Part shown: in pieces, positions 56,043 to 64,000 of the stretch | Numbering within the stretch: position 1 is the first letter of the stretch | Layout: each line of letters begins with the position of its first letter | Source: Bacteroidales bacterium | GTDB lineage: Bacteria > Bacteroidota > Bacteroidia > Bacteroidales > UBA4417 | DNA: 64,000 bases | Direction: 5' to 3' | NCBI GenBank assembly: GCA_016707785.1 | Contig: JADJGZ010000022.1 | Location: 1 to 64,000 of the forward strand | The notes under the pieces: model-generated | The model's input: only the letters and a program-made list of their open reading frames with translations | Database searches by the model: none | Told to the model about the DNA's origin: nothing | Made by a program: the position numbers and the translations under genes

Positions 56043-58292
56043 TTATTGGATCACCAGAGGTATTTTTTGTCTTATATCGGATGAAGAAGCAGCAGCCATT
56101 AATAGATAAGTACCCTTAGAAATCACATAGTTACCAATCATGGAATCATACATTCTCAGCCTGGAAACCGGAACTTTTTGTTTGACAATCATTGTTTCTC
56201 CGGCCGGAATATGAATCCTGCTGAAACCAACGAGGTACCTGTTCCGGTTGTCGCCAGAGTTTTCAGGTGATTCCACATACAATTGTACGACTTCATCCCC
56301 GGATACTTTTCCTTTGTTGGTGACTGGTATGGAAATAGTCAGGGTATCCGTGATATTATAGGATCGCTTGTCTATTTTTATGTTTCCATACGTGAACTCA
56401 GTAAAACTCAATCCATGGCCAAATGGGAATAAAGGTTCAGATTTAAAGTACCGGTACGTCCTGTTTTCCATCGAGTAGTTATCAAAAGCCGGAAGGTCTT
56501 CAACAGATTTATAAAAGGTGACAGGCAAGCGGCCGGCAGGATTATATTTCCCAAAAATAACATCGGCTACTGCATTTCCACCTTCCTGCCCGGGATACCA
56601 GGCTTCAACAATCGCAGGGATATGCTCTTTTGCCCATGGAACAGATAAGGCACTTCCATTGGTGAGAATCAGTACAATTGGTTTCCCGGTTTTAGATAAT
56701 TCTTCAAGCAGCTTTTGCTGGGATACGGGAATATCCAATGTTGTACGGTCGCCACCGGCAAACCCTTCTACTTTGACATCCATCTCCTCCCCTTCCAGGT
56801 TTGGTGAAATCCCCCCAACAAAAACCACCATGTCAGAAATTTTGGCTAATTGAATGGCTTCCTCTTTCAATTTGATGCCAGCTGCATCAACTTCACCTTC
56901 CGTGATCCCCTGAAGCCGGCGGCTCAGTATTTCAGGCCTTTCAACACCCTGGGCGTAGCTTATTTTCTGTTTCTTCCCGGCATGTGTTTGAATTCCCCTG
57001 AGGATGGTAATGGGTGAGGAAGGAGTGCCATTATAATTTCCTAAAAGAACGGAAGTATCGGCCGCATAAGGCCCAATTACAGCGATTTTACGTATTGAGG
57101 AAGAAATGGGCAGGCATTGGTCCTGATTTTTCAAAAGTACAATACTCTCCCTGGCTACTTTGAGTGCCAACTCATGATGTTCTTTTGTGTCATTTTCGAC
57201 AGGTGAAATGAGAGCATACGGGGTTGAACCGGCAGGATCAAACATGCCTAACCTGAAACGGGCTTCCATCAATCTCTTTACAGCGATATCTATCTCATAT
57301 TCTGAAATATAACCCAATTCCACGGCTTTAAGCAGGCTTCCATATTCCGGGCCGCAAGCCAGGTCAGTTCCGGCCCTGACTGAGAGACTTGAAGCCTGTT
57401 CAGCAGTGGGAACATACTTATGGAAATTATATATATCTGATATTGCCCAACAATCAGAGACCACATATCCCTTGAATCCCCACTTATTCCTCAGATGATC
57501 AGCAAATAAGAAACTACTGGCTGAACTGGGTACACCATATACCCTATTATAACAACTCATGACAGAATACACCTTTGCTTCTTTTACCAACACTTCAAAA
57601 GCAGGGAGATAAGTATCATAGAGATCTCTTAAAGGAGGCCAGGCATCAAAACGATGTCTCTCCGATTCAGGCCCACTATGAACCGCAAAATGTTTAGCAG
57701 TCGCAATTACCTTGAAATATTTCGGGTCATTACCTTGTAAACCGGTGACAAAAGCTTTTCCAATCTCAGCAGTGAGCAGAGGGTCTTCCCCATAGGTCTC
57801 CTGTCCCCTTCCCCACCTGGGATCCCTGAAAATATTGATATTAGGCGACCAGAACGTTAACCCCTGGTAGATACCATGCTCATTTTTCAACAGCGCTTCA
57901 TTATGCTTGGCCCTCGCTTCTGTTGCAATGATGTCTGCCTCTTCCTTTATGAGCGCTGTATTCCAAGTGGCAGCCATTCCAATGGCTTGTGGAAAAACAG
58001 TAGCAATTCCATTCCTGGCAACTCCATGCAGGCATTCATTCCACCAGTTATATTCCTGGATACCTAAACGGGGAATAGCCGGTGCGGTATACTGCATCTG
58101 TGAAACTTTCTCCTCCAGAGTCATTCTGGAAACCAGGTCATTGACTCGTTTTTCAATGGAAACCTCCGGATCCCGGAATATTTCTCTTACCCCAGACGGC
58201 TTAATTTCCTGCGCACCCAGCACCTGAAGGATGAAAAGGAATCCTATGATTCCAATGAAATTCAATGATGGGAAATACTTTGCGTTGTTCAT
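56043..58292 (-). CDS. Secreted glycoside hydrolase family 3 (beta-glucosidase/beta-xylosidase type)
   Basis: 749 residues with a signal peptide (FILQVLGAQ). N-terminal GH3 TIM-barrel: YNWWNECLHGVAR, SPNINIFRDPRWGRGQETYGEDP, KHFAVHSGPES, and GYVVSDCWAIS with nucleophile Asp280. The alpha/beta sandwich domain carries FVGGISPNLEGEEMDV, and a fibronectin III-like C-terminal domain follows (FPFGHGLSFTEF, VTNKGKVSGDEVVQLYVE). The NWWNE and PRWGRGQETYGEDP pattern is usual in beta-xylosidase or beta-glucosidase GH3 enzymes of Bacteroidota. It acts outside the cytoplasm, and is divergent from an operon for sugar uptake and phosphorolysis. Confidence 0.92.
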   Translation of the reverse strand: MNNAKYFPSLNFIGIIGFLFILQVLGAQEIKPSGVREIFRDPEVSIEKRVNDLVSRMTLEEKVSQMQYTAPAIPRLGIQEYNWWNECLHGVARNGIATVFPQAIGMAATWNTALIKEEADIIATEARAKHNEALLKNEHGIYQGLTFWSPNINIFRDPRWGRGQETYGEDPLLTAEIGKAFVTGLQGNDPKYFKVIATAKHFAVHSGPESERHRFDAWPPLRDLYDTYLPAFEVLVKEAKVYSVMSCYNRVYGVPSSASSFLFADHLRNKWGFKGYVVSDCWAISDIYNFHKYVPTAEQASSLSVRAGTDLACGPEYGSLLKAVELGYISEYEIDIAVKRLMEARFRLGMFDPAGSTPYALISPVENDTKEHHELALKVARESIVLLKNQDQCLPISSSIRKIAVIGPYAADTSVLLGNYNGTPSSPITILRGIQTHAGKKQKISYAQGVERPEILSRRLQGITEGEVDAAGIKLKEEAIQLAKISDMVVFVGGISPNLEGEEMDVKVEGFAGGDRTTLDIPVSQQKLLEELSKTGKPIVLILTNGSALSVPWAKEHIPAIVEAWYPGQEGGNAVADVIFGKYNPAGRLPVTFYKSVEDLPAFDNYSMENRTYRYFKSEPLFPFGHGLSFTEFTYGNIKIDKRSYNITDTLTISIPVTNKGKVSGDEVVQLYVESPENSGDNRNRYLVGFSRIHIPAGETMIVKQKVPVSRLRMYDSMIGNYVISKGTYLLMAAASSSDIRQKIPLVIQ

Positions 58293-58316
58293 ACATCCAG
58301 TTTTGAATATTTATTA

Positions 58317-58350
58317 CAAAGTTATTAATACTAATTAATATTTTTTCAAA
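58317..58350 (-). promoter_or_regulatory. Candidate promoter of the GH3 gene (-33 TTTG, -7 TAACTTTG)
   Basis: On the minus strand TTTG (58350-58347) and TAACTTTG (58324-58317) are separated by 22 bases, close to the Bacteroidota spacing. The start codon is 24 bases further on. Confidence 0.5.
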
Positions 58351-58378
58351 TATTCTGTAATAACTCAGTCTAATATAA

Positions 58379-58386
58379 TAAATTTG
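58379..58386 (+). promoter_or_regulatory. Candidate -7 box for the epimerase-symporter-GH94 operon
   Basis: TAAATTTG fits TAnnTTTG, 83 bases before the ATG at 58469; no clear -33 box. Confidence 0.35.
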
Positions 58387-58468
58387 TACCTTTCATGACA
58401 CAAAACACTTAATCAGATTGTACTATTTGTCCTGATTGTTTTGCAGGAATTACTCAATTAATATCAGT

Positions 58469-59509
58469 ATGAAAATCCAAATAGAGCCTTTTGGCATTCT
58501 GGCATCCGGGGAAGCTACACAACTGTTTCATCTTGAAAATGACCATGGCATGAAGGCTTCAGTCAGTGATTATGGTTGTACGGTACTTTCTTTATGGGTA
58601 GCCGACAGAAAGGGTGTTTTTTCAGATATCATTACCGGTTACAGGACTTTTGAAGAATGGGTTGAAAATCCTGCATATTTTGGCTGCATCATAGGCAGGG
58701 TTTGTAACAGGATTGGAAATGCAAAATTTTCCCTTGATGGAGTAGAATATAAGGTTACACCCAATCATGAAGGCCACCAGTTACACGGGGGGATACAGGG
58801 TTTCAATAAAAAGAAATGGAAATCCAGGATCATTGATTCAAATGAAAAATGCGGTATCGAATTTAGCTACCTGAGTGTGGATGGAGAAGAGGGATTCCCG
58901 GGAAATGTCGAAGTCAGGGTAAGCTATTACCTTACCAATGACAATGAGTTTGGAATGGAATTTAATGCGGTTTCAGATAAGGCAACACCTGTAAACCTTA
59001 CCAATCACTGCTATTTCAACCTTAACGGGGATGGTTCAGGAACAATTTATGACCAGGAACTCCTGATCCTGGCAGATCAGATTACTGAAACTGATAAAGA
59101 CAGCATTCCTACAGGCAATTTTTTAAATGTAAAGGATACTGCTTTTGATTTTACAGTTCAGCATGCTATTGGCAAATACATACACAATTTGCCAAAAGGA
59201 TATGATGATAATTACGTGCTCAGGAATCAATCCGGAACATTGATGCATGGCATCACCGCCTATGATCCTGGCAGCGGAAGGGAAATGCAGATATACACCA
59301 CAGAACCAGGAGTCCAGCTATACACTTCCAACTGGTTCGATGGCAGCATTATCGGCAAATCCGGCAAGCCCTATCTTGAACATCATGCATTTGCCCTGGA
59401 AACACAACATTTCCCTGACTCAGTGAATCACCCCGGCTTTCCTGATGTGACCCTGCGGCCGGGAAAGAAGTATCATTCTGAAACCATTTGGAAATTTTCT
59501 GCCGTATAG
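58469..59509 (+). CDS. galM: Aldose 1-epimerase (mutarotase)
   Basis: 346 residues from the ATG at 58469. Family motifs: YGCTVLSLWVADRKG, GRVCNRIGNAKFSLDG, HQLHGGIQGFNKKKW, NLTNHCYFNL with the catalytic His, and the C-terminal FALETQHFPDSVNHPGFP with the catalytic Glu. It interconverts alpha and beta anomers of glucose-type sugars. There is no signal peptide, so it is cytosolic, and it would feed sugar released by the downstream phosphorylases. First gene of a plus-strand operon. Confidence 0.93.
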   Translation: MKIQIEPFGILASGEATQLFHLENDHGMKASVSDYGCTVLSLWVADRKGVFSDIITGYRTFEEWVENPAYFGCIIGRVCNRIGNAKFSLDGVEYKVTPNHEGHQLHGGIQGFNKKKWKSRIIDSNEKCGIEFSYLSVDGEEGFPGNVEVRVSYYLTNDNEFGMEFNAVSDKATPVNLTNHCYFNLNGDGSGTIYDQELLILADQITETDKDSIPTGNFLNVKDTAFDFTVQHAIGKYIHNLPKGYDDNYVLRNQSGTLMHGITAYDPGSGREMQIYTTEPGVQLYTSNWFDGSIIGKSGKPYLEHHAFALETQHFPDSVNHPGFPDVTLRPGKKYHSETIWKFSAV

Positions 59510-59580
59510 TTCAAGGGTTTCAATGATTGAATTATTACCCTTACCAGCAAATTCTAAAGAAAACCATTAATACTGAAACT

Positions 59581-61506
59581 ATGAATCTCACCTGGTTTGA
59601 TTGGTCCATCATCCTTGCTTTGTTTATCCTCATGATGAGCATGGTATTCCTCAGCAAAAGCCTGATGAAGAGTGTCAGTGATTTTCTTGCCACCGGCAGA
59701 ACCGGGGGAAGGTACATCATCTCTATGTTCCATGGTACTGCTGCTCTCGGAGCCATTACGGTTGTTGGTGCCTTAGAACAAAACTTCAATGCAGGCTTCA
59801 ACTCCCGGTGGTGGGAAATGCCCACAGCTGTGATACTTGTCACGATTAGCGTCACAGGATGGGTGGTATACCGATTCAGGCAAACCAGGGCACTCACTAT
59901 GGCTCAATTCTTTGAAATGCGCTATAGCCGTACCTTCAGAATATTTGCAGGAATGCTGGCTTTTGTCTCAGGTATCGTCAATATGATCATTTTCCCTGCG
60001 GTAAGTGCCAAATTTTTTATCTATTTCTGCGGAATCCCTGAGATAGGGCATCTTGGCCCCTACTCTATTACCTATATTCTTACTACAGCCGTGATGGTGC
60101 TGGTTCCACTGTACTTCATTTTTACCGGGGGACATATAGCTGTGATGTTTACCGATTTTATCCAGGGAGTATTTGTCAACATAGTATTTGTAATCATTGT
60201 CATCCTGCTGCTGGTTCAGGTAGGCTGGAGTGATATCGGAGAAGCAGTAAAATCAGCACCCACCGGGCAATCTCTTATTAATCCCTTTGATGCCAGTGAT
60301 GTTCAGGACTTTAATCCATGGTTCTTCTTTATAGGAATGTTTGGATTAATCTATACCAAATTATCATGGCAGGGAAATTCCTCTTTCAATATTGCAGCAA
60401 AAAGTGCCCATGAAGCAAAAATGGCAGATGTACTTACCAACTGGCGCCTTGTTCCACAGTGGGGGCTTTTCCTGATGATTGTTCCTATTATTGCCTATAC
60501 CGTTTTTCACCACGATAATTATAAGGCCATTGCTGATAATATCAATACCATGTTAGCCGGTTTTGCTCCTGCTGAGCAGAGTCAGCTTCGGGTTCCAATG
60601 GTGCTGAATTCATTATTACCCGTTGGTTTGAAAGGGGCTTTCGCTGCAATTATGCTTGCTGCAGCTATCACTTGCCATAACACCTACATGCATTCCTGGG
60701 GGAGTATATTTATCCAGGATGTAGTGATGCCAATCCGGAAGCGTCCGTTCGAACCTGCCGAACATCTCAGGTATCTAAAACTATCGATTCTTGCTGTAGG
60801 TATTACGATCTTTATTCTTAGCATCGTTTTTCAGCAAACTGAAAAGGTATTTCTATTCCTTAATATTTCAGGGGCGATATTTGTTGGAGGTTCCGGAGCG
60901 GTGATTATCGGGGGATTGTACTGGAGAAAAGGAACTACCCCTGCAGCATGGGCTGCCATGATTACCGGAGCGCTGACTGCCAGCCTGAACATCCTCCTCA
61001 ACCAGCTTTTCCCCGACTTCCCAATTAACGGGCAATGGGGTTGGTTCATGGCCATGGTGATGGCTACCCTGGTCTATTTTATTGTTTCTCTGCTCACTCC
61101 CAGGAAAGCATTCGATCTTGATAAACTCCTCCACAGGGGGCAATATGCCGTAAAAGATGATACTATTAAAGGAAGTGAAGAAGTGGTAAGAGGCTGGAAA
61201 GTATTAGCACCAACAAAGGAATTTACCCGGGGTGACAAAGCGATCTATTGGGCCACCACAGGTTGGACTGCAGCGTGGGTGATTGTTTTCTTTGTCGGAA
61301 CTTTGTTCTATTTCTTCGTAAAACCCTTCACCAATGACCAATGGATGACCTTCTGGCAAATATATACTTATCTCTTCCTGGGTGCATCTATCATTGTTAC
61401 AGTCTGGTTCACCATTGGCGGATTAAAAAACCTGAAAGAGATGATCCATGCCCTGAGGCATAACATCCGTGACCATAAAGATGATGGATTTGTAGAGAAG
61501 AATTAA
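59581..61506 (+). CDS. Sodium:solute symporter (SSS family), probably sugar transporter
   Basis: 641 residues from the ATG at 59581, with about 14 membrane helices. SSS traits: FLATGRTGGRYIISMFHGTAALGAITVVGA, the FTGGHIAVMFTDFIQGVFVN core, and LKGAFAAIMLAAAITCHNTYMHSWGSIFIQDV. It imports a solute with sodium across the inner membrane. The operon with an epimerase, a GH94 phosphorylase and a GH130 phosphorylase suggests a disaccharide or oligosaccharide; this is inference. An in-frame TTG at 59527 is a worse start. Confidence 0.9.
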   Translation: MNLTWFDWSIILALFILMMSMVFLSKSLMKSVSDFLATGRTGGRYIISMFHGTAALGAITVVGALEQNFNAGFNSRWWEMPTAVILVTISVTGWVVYRFRQTRALTMAQFFEMRYSRTFRIFAGMLAFVSGIVNMIIFPAVSAKFFIYFCGIPEIGHLGPYSITYILTTAVMVLVPLYFIFTGGHIAVMFTDFIQGVFVNIVFVIIVILLLVQVGWSDIGEAVKSAPTGQSLINPFDASDVQDFNPWFFFIGMFGLIYTKLSWQGNSSFNIAAKSAHEAKMADVLTNWRLVPQWGLFLMIVPIIAYTVFHHDNYKAIADNINTMLAGFAPAEQSQLRVPMVLNSLLPVGLKGAFAAIMLAAAITCHNTYMHSWGSIFIQDVVMPIRKRPFEPAEHLRYLKLSILAVGITIFILSIVFQQTEKVFLFLNISGAIFVGGSGAVIIGGLYWRKGTTPAAWAAMITGALTASLNILLNQLFPDFPINGQWGWFMAMVMATLVYFIVSLLTPRKAFDLDKLLHRGQYAVKDDTIKGSEEVVRGWKVLAPTKEFTRGDKAIYWATTGWTAAWVIVFFVGTLFYFFVKPFTNDQWMTFWQIYTYLFLGASIIVTVWFTIGGLKNLKEMIHALRHNIRDHKDDGFVEKN

Positions 61507-61524
61507 TTTCAAAAACTTTAAAGA

Positions 61525-63900
61525 ATGAACTACGGACACTTTTCAGAAGACGGAAAAGAATACATTATTACCGATCCCAGGACACCCAGTCCATGGATCA
61601 ACTACATTTACAATGGAAGGTATTTTTCAACCATCTCAAATAATGGTGGCGGGATCAGCTATTTCAAGAGTCCCTTGCATGGAAGGATCACCCGTTACCG
61701 GATCAATGAGGTTCCACCTGACAGGCCAGGGAAGTATATTTATGTGAAGGATAATGACAGCGGGGAAATATGGAGTCTCACCTGGCAGCCTGTGGGCAAA
61801 TCCCCTGAAAGCTATAAGGTAGCTCATGGCTTTGGATATACCCGTGCTGAATCCTCAGTAAATGAAATCAGTTCAGAAGTACTTTTCTTCGTTCCCCTGC
61901 AGGATGACCAGGAAATATGGAAGGCTACACTGAAAAACGACTCCTCCAAACCTAGAAACCTGTCCATTTACGGGTATGTTGAAATGGCACTTGGACATGC
62001 ATTGGTAGACCTGATCAATCAATGTGATGATCAGCATTTTAACAGGTCATATTTCGATAAAAACCTGAATAGCATTTTCTCTACCAAAACATATTGGGTA
62101 ACTCAAAGTAAAGGTACCCAGCAGCAGGAAAACAAAGAATGGGACCAGTGGACTTTTTTCACGGTCAACAAGCCGGTTACAGGATATGAGACCGTGAGAG
62201 AGCGGTTCCTGGGACTTTATCGGAATGAAAATAATCCACTTGGCATAGAGCAGGAGAATCTTTCTTGTCTCGATACCGATTTCGGCAACGTGGTAAATGC
62301 TTTAAAAATTGATATACAGCTTGCTCCGGGTGCATCGGAAGAGATTGTGTTCTCCCTTGGGGTGATTGAAAAAACACGTTTTGAAGAGCTCAGGGAAGAA
62401 AAAGTAAAGAAATATCATTCGGCAGGTATTGCTGACAAAGCCCTGGCTGAAGTCAAGCAGTCATGGGACCGCTATTTCTCCTTTACGACCGCTGAAACCC
62501 CTGATGCCAATGCTAATATTTTCCTGAAATACTGGCTTCCATACCAGGCCAGGGTCGCTTTTGATGTAGGCAGGGTAATCAGCTTCTATTACTGGGGAAT
62601 TGGCCGTGGATTCGGATTCAGGGATACTTCTCAGGATACCATAGCCGTCACCATTTCCAATCCTGCCAAGGCTAAAGAGAGAATCCAGTTATTATCGCGA
62701 CAAATGCGAAAAGACGGCAAAGTGTATCATCACTTCCATGGCGACGGACAGGGTGAATTCACTTACCATTGTGATGATCCGCTATGGTTTATGCTTGCCG
62801 TTACTGAATACCTCAAGGAAACCGGTGACTTCAGTCTGCTCGATGATCCGCAGCCTTTCATTGATGCACCTTCCGAATCGATCCTCAGTCATATGTTCAG
62901 TGTTGTTAACTATGCAAAAAACAACCTTGGGGCTCACGGGCTGCCGATCTTTGGACGGGGGGATTGGAACGATACCCTGGATTATATTGGTGGTGAAGAG
63001 GGAGGAGAGAGTGTATGGGGTGCGATGTTCTACGCCTCCATGCTCAATCTTTTCATCGAATTACTTGAACACCTTGGAAATCTAGAGGAATCAAACAATG
63101 TTCAGCAGGTAAGGAATGCTTTGGTGGAAGCTGTTGAGAAGCATTGCTGGGATGGAGAATGGTATATCCGTGCTTTTGGCGAGAAGAACCGCAAAGTGGG
63201 TTCAAAAGAGAATAAATATGGCAAAATTTTCCTGAATACTCAAATCTGGCCGGTATTAGCCGGATTCCCTAACCATGACAGACTGGTAACATCCATGGAT
63301 AGTGTTAAGAAATACCTCGATTCCCCTGAAGGACCCAAAAAATGTACCCCGGCATGGAAAGAGATAGATCCGAATATTGGACTGGTAACCCGATGTGTCT
63401 GGGGTAAGAAGGAAAATGGCGCTGTTTTTTGTCATCCAACCACCTGGGTCATACAGGCAGAAACCATGCTGGGAAGAGGTAACCAGGCTTATGAATATTT
63501 TAAAAAGATGCTCCCAAATCGCATTGATAGCGATATTTTTGTAGCCGAGCCTTATGTGTATTCACAATATATCACCAGCAATGAACATTCAGCTCCGGGC
63601 AGGGCAAGTCATTCATGGCAGACAGGATCTGCAGCCTGGATGTACAGGGTAAGTTATGATTATTTGCTGGGGATAAGGTCAACCTATAAAGGACTTATTA
63701 TTGACCCTGCAATCTCATCTTCCTGGAAATCCTATACGGTAGAAAGAGTATACAGGGGAACCCGATATAAGATTGAAGTCCTGAATCCGGGCGGAAAAGA
63801 AAAAGGTGTCACTGAACTGTGGGTTGATGGGAAGCAGATCAAAGGAAATCTAATCCCTGTATCAACAGATCCCATCTGCCAGGTAAAAGTGATCATGTAG
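61525..63900 (+). CDS. Glycoside hydrolase family 94 phosphorylase (cellobiose/chitobiose phosphorylase-like)
   Basis: 791 residues, no signal peptide. The GH94 plan is clear: N-terminal beta-sandwich (about 1-290), linker helices, and an (alpha/alpha)6 barrel with WGIGRGFGFRDTSQDTIAV, HHFHGDGQGEFTYHCDDPLWFM and FGRGDWNDTLDYIGG, in which Asp480 or Asp483 is the expected general acid. The end has HSWQTGSAAWMYRVSYDYLLGI. Such enzymes cleave a beta-linked disaccharide with phosphate to give a sugar 1-phosphate. Which disaccharide is not decided by the sequence. It lies 18 bases after the symporter and 23 before a GH130 start. Confidence 0.9.
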   Translation: MNYGHFSEDGKEYIITDPRTPSPWINYIYNGRYFSTISNNGGGISYFKSPLHGRITRYRINEVPPDRPGKYIYVKDNDSGEIWSLTWQPVGKSPESYKVAHGFGYTRAESSVNEISSEVLFFVPLQDDQEIWKATLKNDSSKPRNLSIYGYVEMALGHALVDLINQCDDQHFNRSYFDKNLNSIFSTKTYWVTQSKGTQQQENKEWDQWTFFTVNKPVTGYETVRERFLGLYRNENNPLGIEQENLSCLDTDFGNVVNALKIDIQLAPGASEEIVFSLGVIEKTRFEELREEKVKKYHSAGIADKALAEVKQSWDRYFSFTTAETPDANANIFLKYWLPYQARVAFDVGRVISFYYWGIGRGFGFRDTSQDTIAVTISNPAKAKERIQLLSRQMRKDGKVYHHFHGDGQGEFTYHCDDPLWFMLAVTEYLKETGDFSLLDDPQPFIDAPSESILSHMFSVVNYAKNNLGAHGLPIFGRGDWNDTLDYIGGEEGGESVWGAMFYASMLNLFIELLEHLGNLEESNNVQQVRNALVEAVEKHCWDGEWYIRAFGEKNRKVGSKENKYGKIFLNTQIWPVLAGFPNHDRLVTSMDSVKKYLDSPEGPKKCTPAWKEIDPNIGLVTRCVWGKKENGAVFCHPTTWVIQAETMLGRGNQAYEYFKKMLPNRIDSDIFVAEPYVYSQYITSNEHSAPGRASHSWQTGSAAWMYRVSYDYLLGIRSTYKGLIIDPAISSSWKSYTVERVYRGTRYKIEVLNPGGKEKGVTELWVDGKQIKGNLIPVSTDPICQVKVIM

Positions 63901-63923
63901 AATAATAAAATATTGAATTACAG

Positions 63924-64000
63924 ATGAAAAGACATCCTAGTAACCCGATCCTGACAAGAGAAAATATTCCTCCCATCCCTCCCACACTGGTAGATGTTAC
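63924..64000 (+). CDS. GH130 family beta-mannoside/mannosylglucose phosphorylase-like protein (5' end only)
   Basis: Only the first 25 codons are in the window: MKRHPSNPILTRENIPPIPP. The NPILTRENIP pattern is the usual start of GH130 phosphorylases, which act on beta-1,4- or beta-1,2-mannosides with phosphate. It continues the operon 23 bases after the GH94 gene. The call rests on a short segment and its neighbours. Confidence 0.65.
   Translation, partial: MKRHPSNPILTRENIPPIPPTLVDV

Overview
The window looks like chromosomal DNA of a Bacteroidota bacterium, probably close to the Bacteroidales and possibly from an uncultured lineage. The signs are a SusC/SusD pair, type IX secretion (T9SS) C-terminal domains, an 11-subunit nuo operon without nuoEFG, Bacteroidota-type -7 boxes (TAnnTTTG), little use of Shine-Dalgarno sites, and the lysC-lysA, mpl and DUF4914 genes. 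I see no rRNA, tRNA, CRISPR array, transposase or phage gene.

Layout. 1-11.7 kb: an M28 peptidase (cut by the window edge), an isoaspartyl dipeptidase, two secreted cyanophycinase-family (S51) proteins, a SusC/SusD pair and a PKD/beta-propeller lipoprotein. Read together these form a candidate cyanophycin (or other beta-aspartyl peptide) utilisation locus: secreted cyanophycinases cut the polymer, SusCD imports beta-Asp-Arg products, and isoaspartyl dipeptidase splits them. This is the most interesting system here. 11.9-17.4 kb: a T9SS-sorted adhesin-like protein, topoisomerase IV subunit B, a CAP+SPOR protein and a second M28 peptidase. 17.6-21.2 kb: cell-surface polysaccharide genes (methyltransferase, flippase, glycosyltransferase) with a repeat-filled spacer. 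21.5-24.4 kb: a tandem thioredoxin-like protein, pnuC-nadR kinase and a lipoprotein. 24.6-28.8 kb: a giant double-activase protein of the 2-hydroxyacyl-CoA dehydratase activator family. 29-35 kb: an esterase lipoprotein, a membrane protein, mpl, an AcuI/YhdH-type reductase and a small HMA protein. 35.3-45.9 kb: nuoABCDHIJKLMN plus a small trailing gene, ending at a strong terminator. 45.9-53.3 kb: DUF4914, patatin, a TlpA-like thioredoxin, a cyclase-family hydrolase, a PD-(D/E)XK nuclease and two membrane proteins. 53.3-55.8 kb: lysC-lysA. 56-64 kb: a GH3 glycosidase facing an operon of aldose epimerase, sodium:solute symporter, GH94 phosphorylase and a GH130 start, suggesting phosphorolytic use of beta-glycosides.

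Quality. Ten genes carry apparent one-base frameshifts, and six of them are packed into 48.8-53.8 kb. Many shifts sit in homopolymer runs and hit conserved housekeeping genes (mpl, lysA), so consensus errors in a weakly covered stretch are the likeliest cause. True gene decay cannot be excluded from the sequence alone. Broken genes are listed over their whole reconstructed span.
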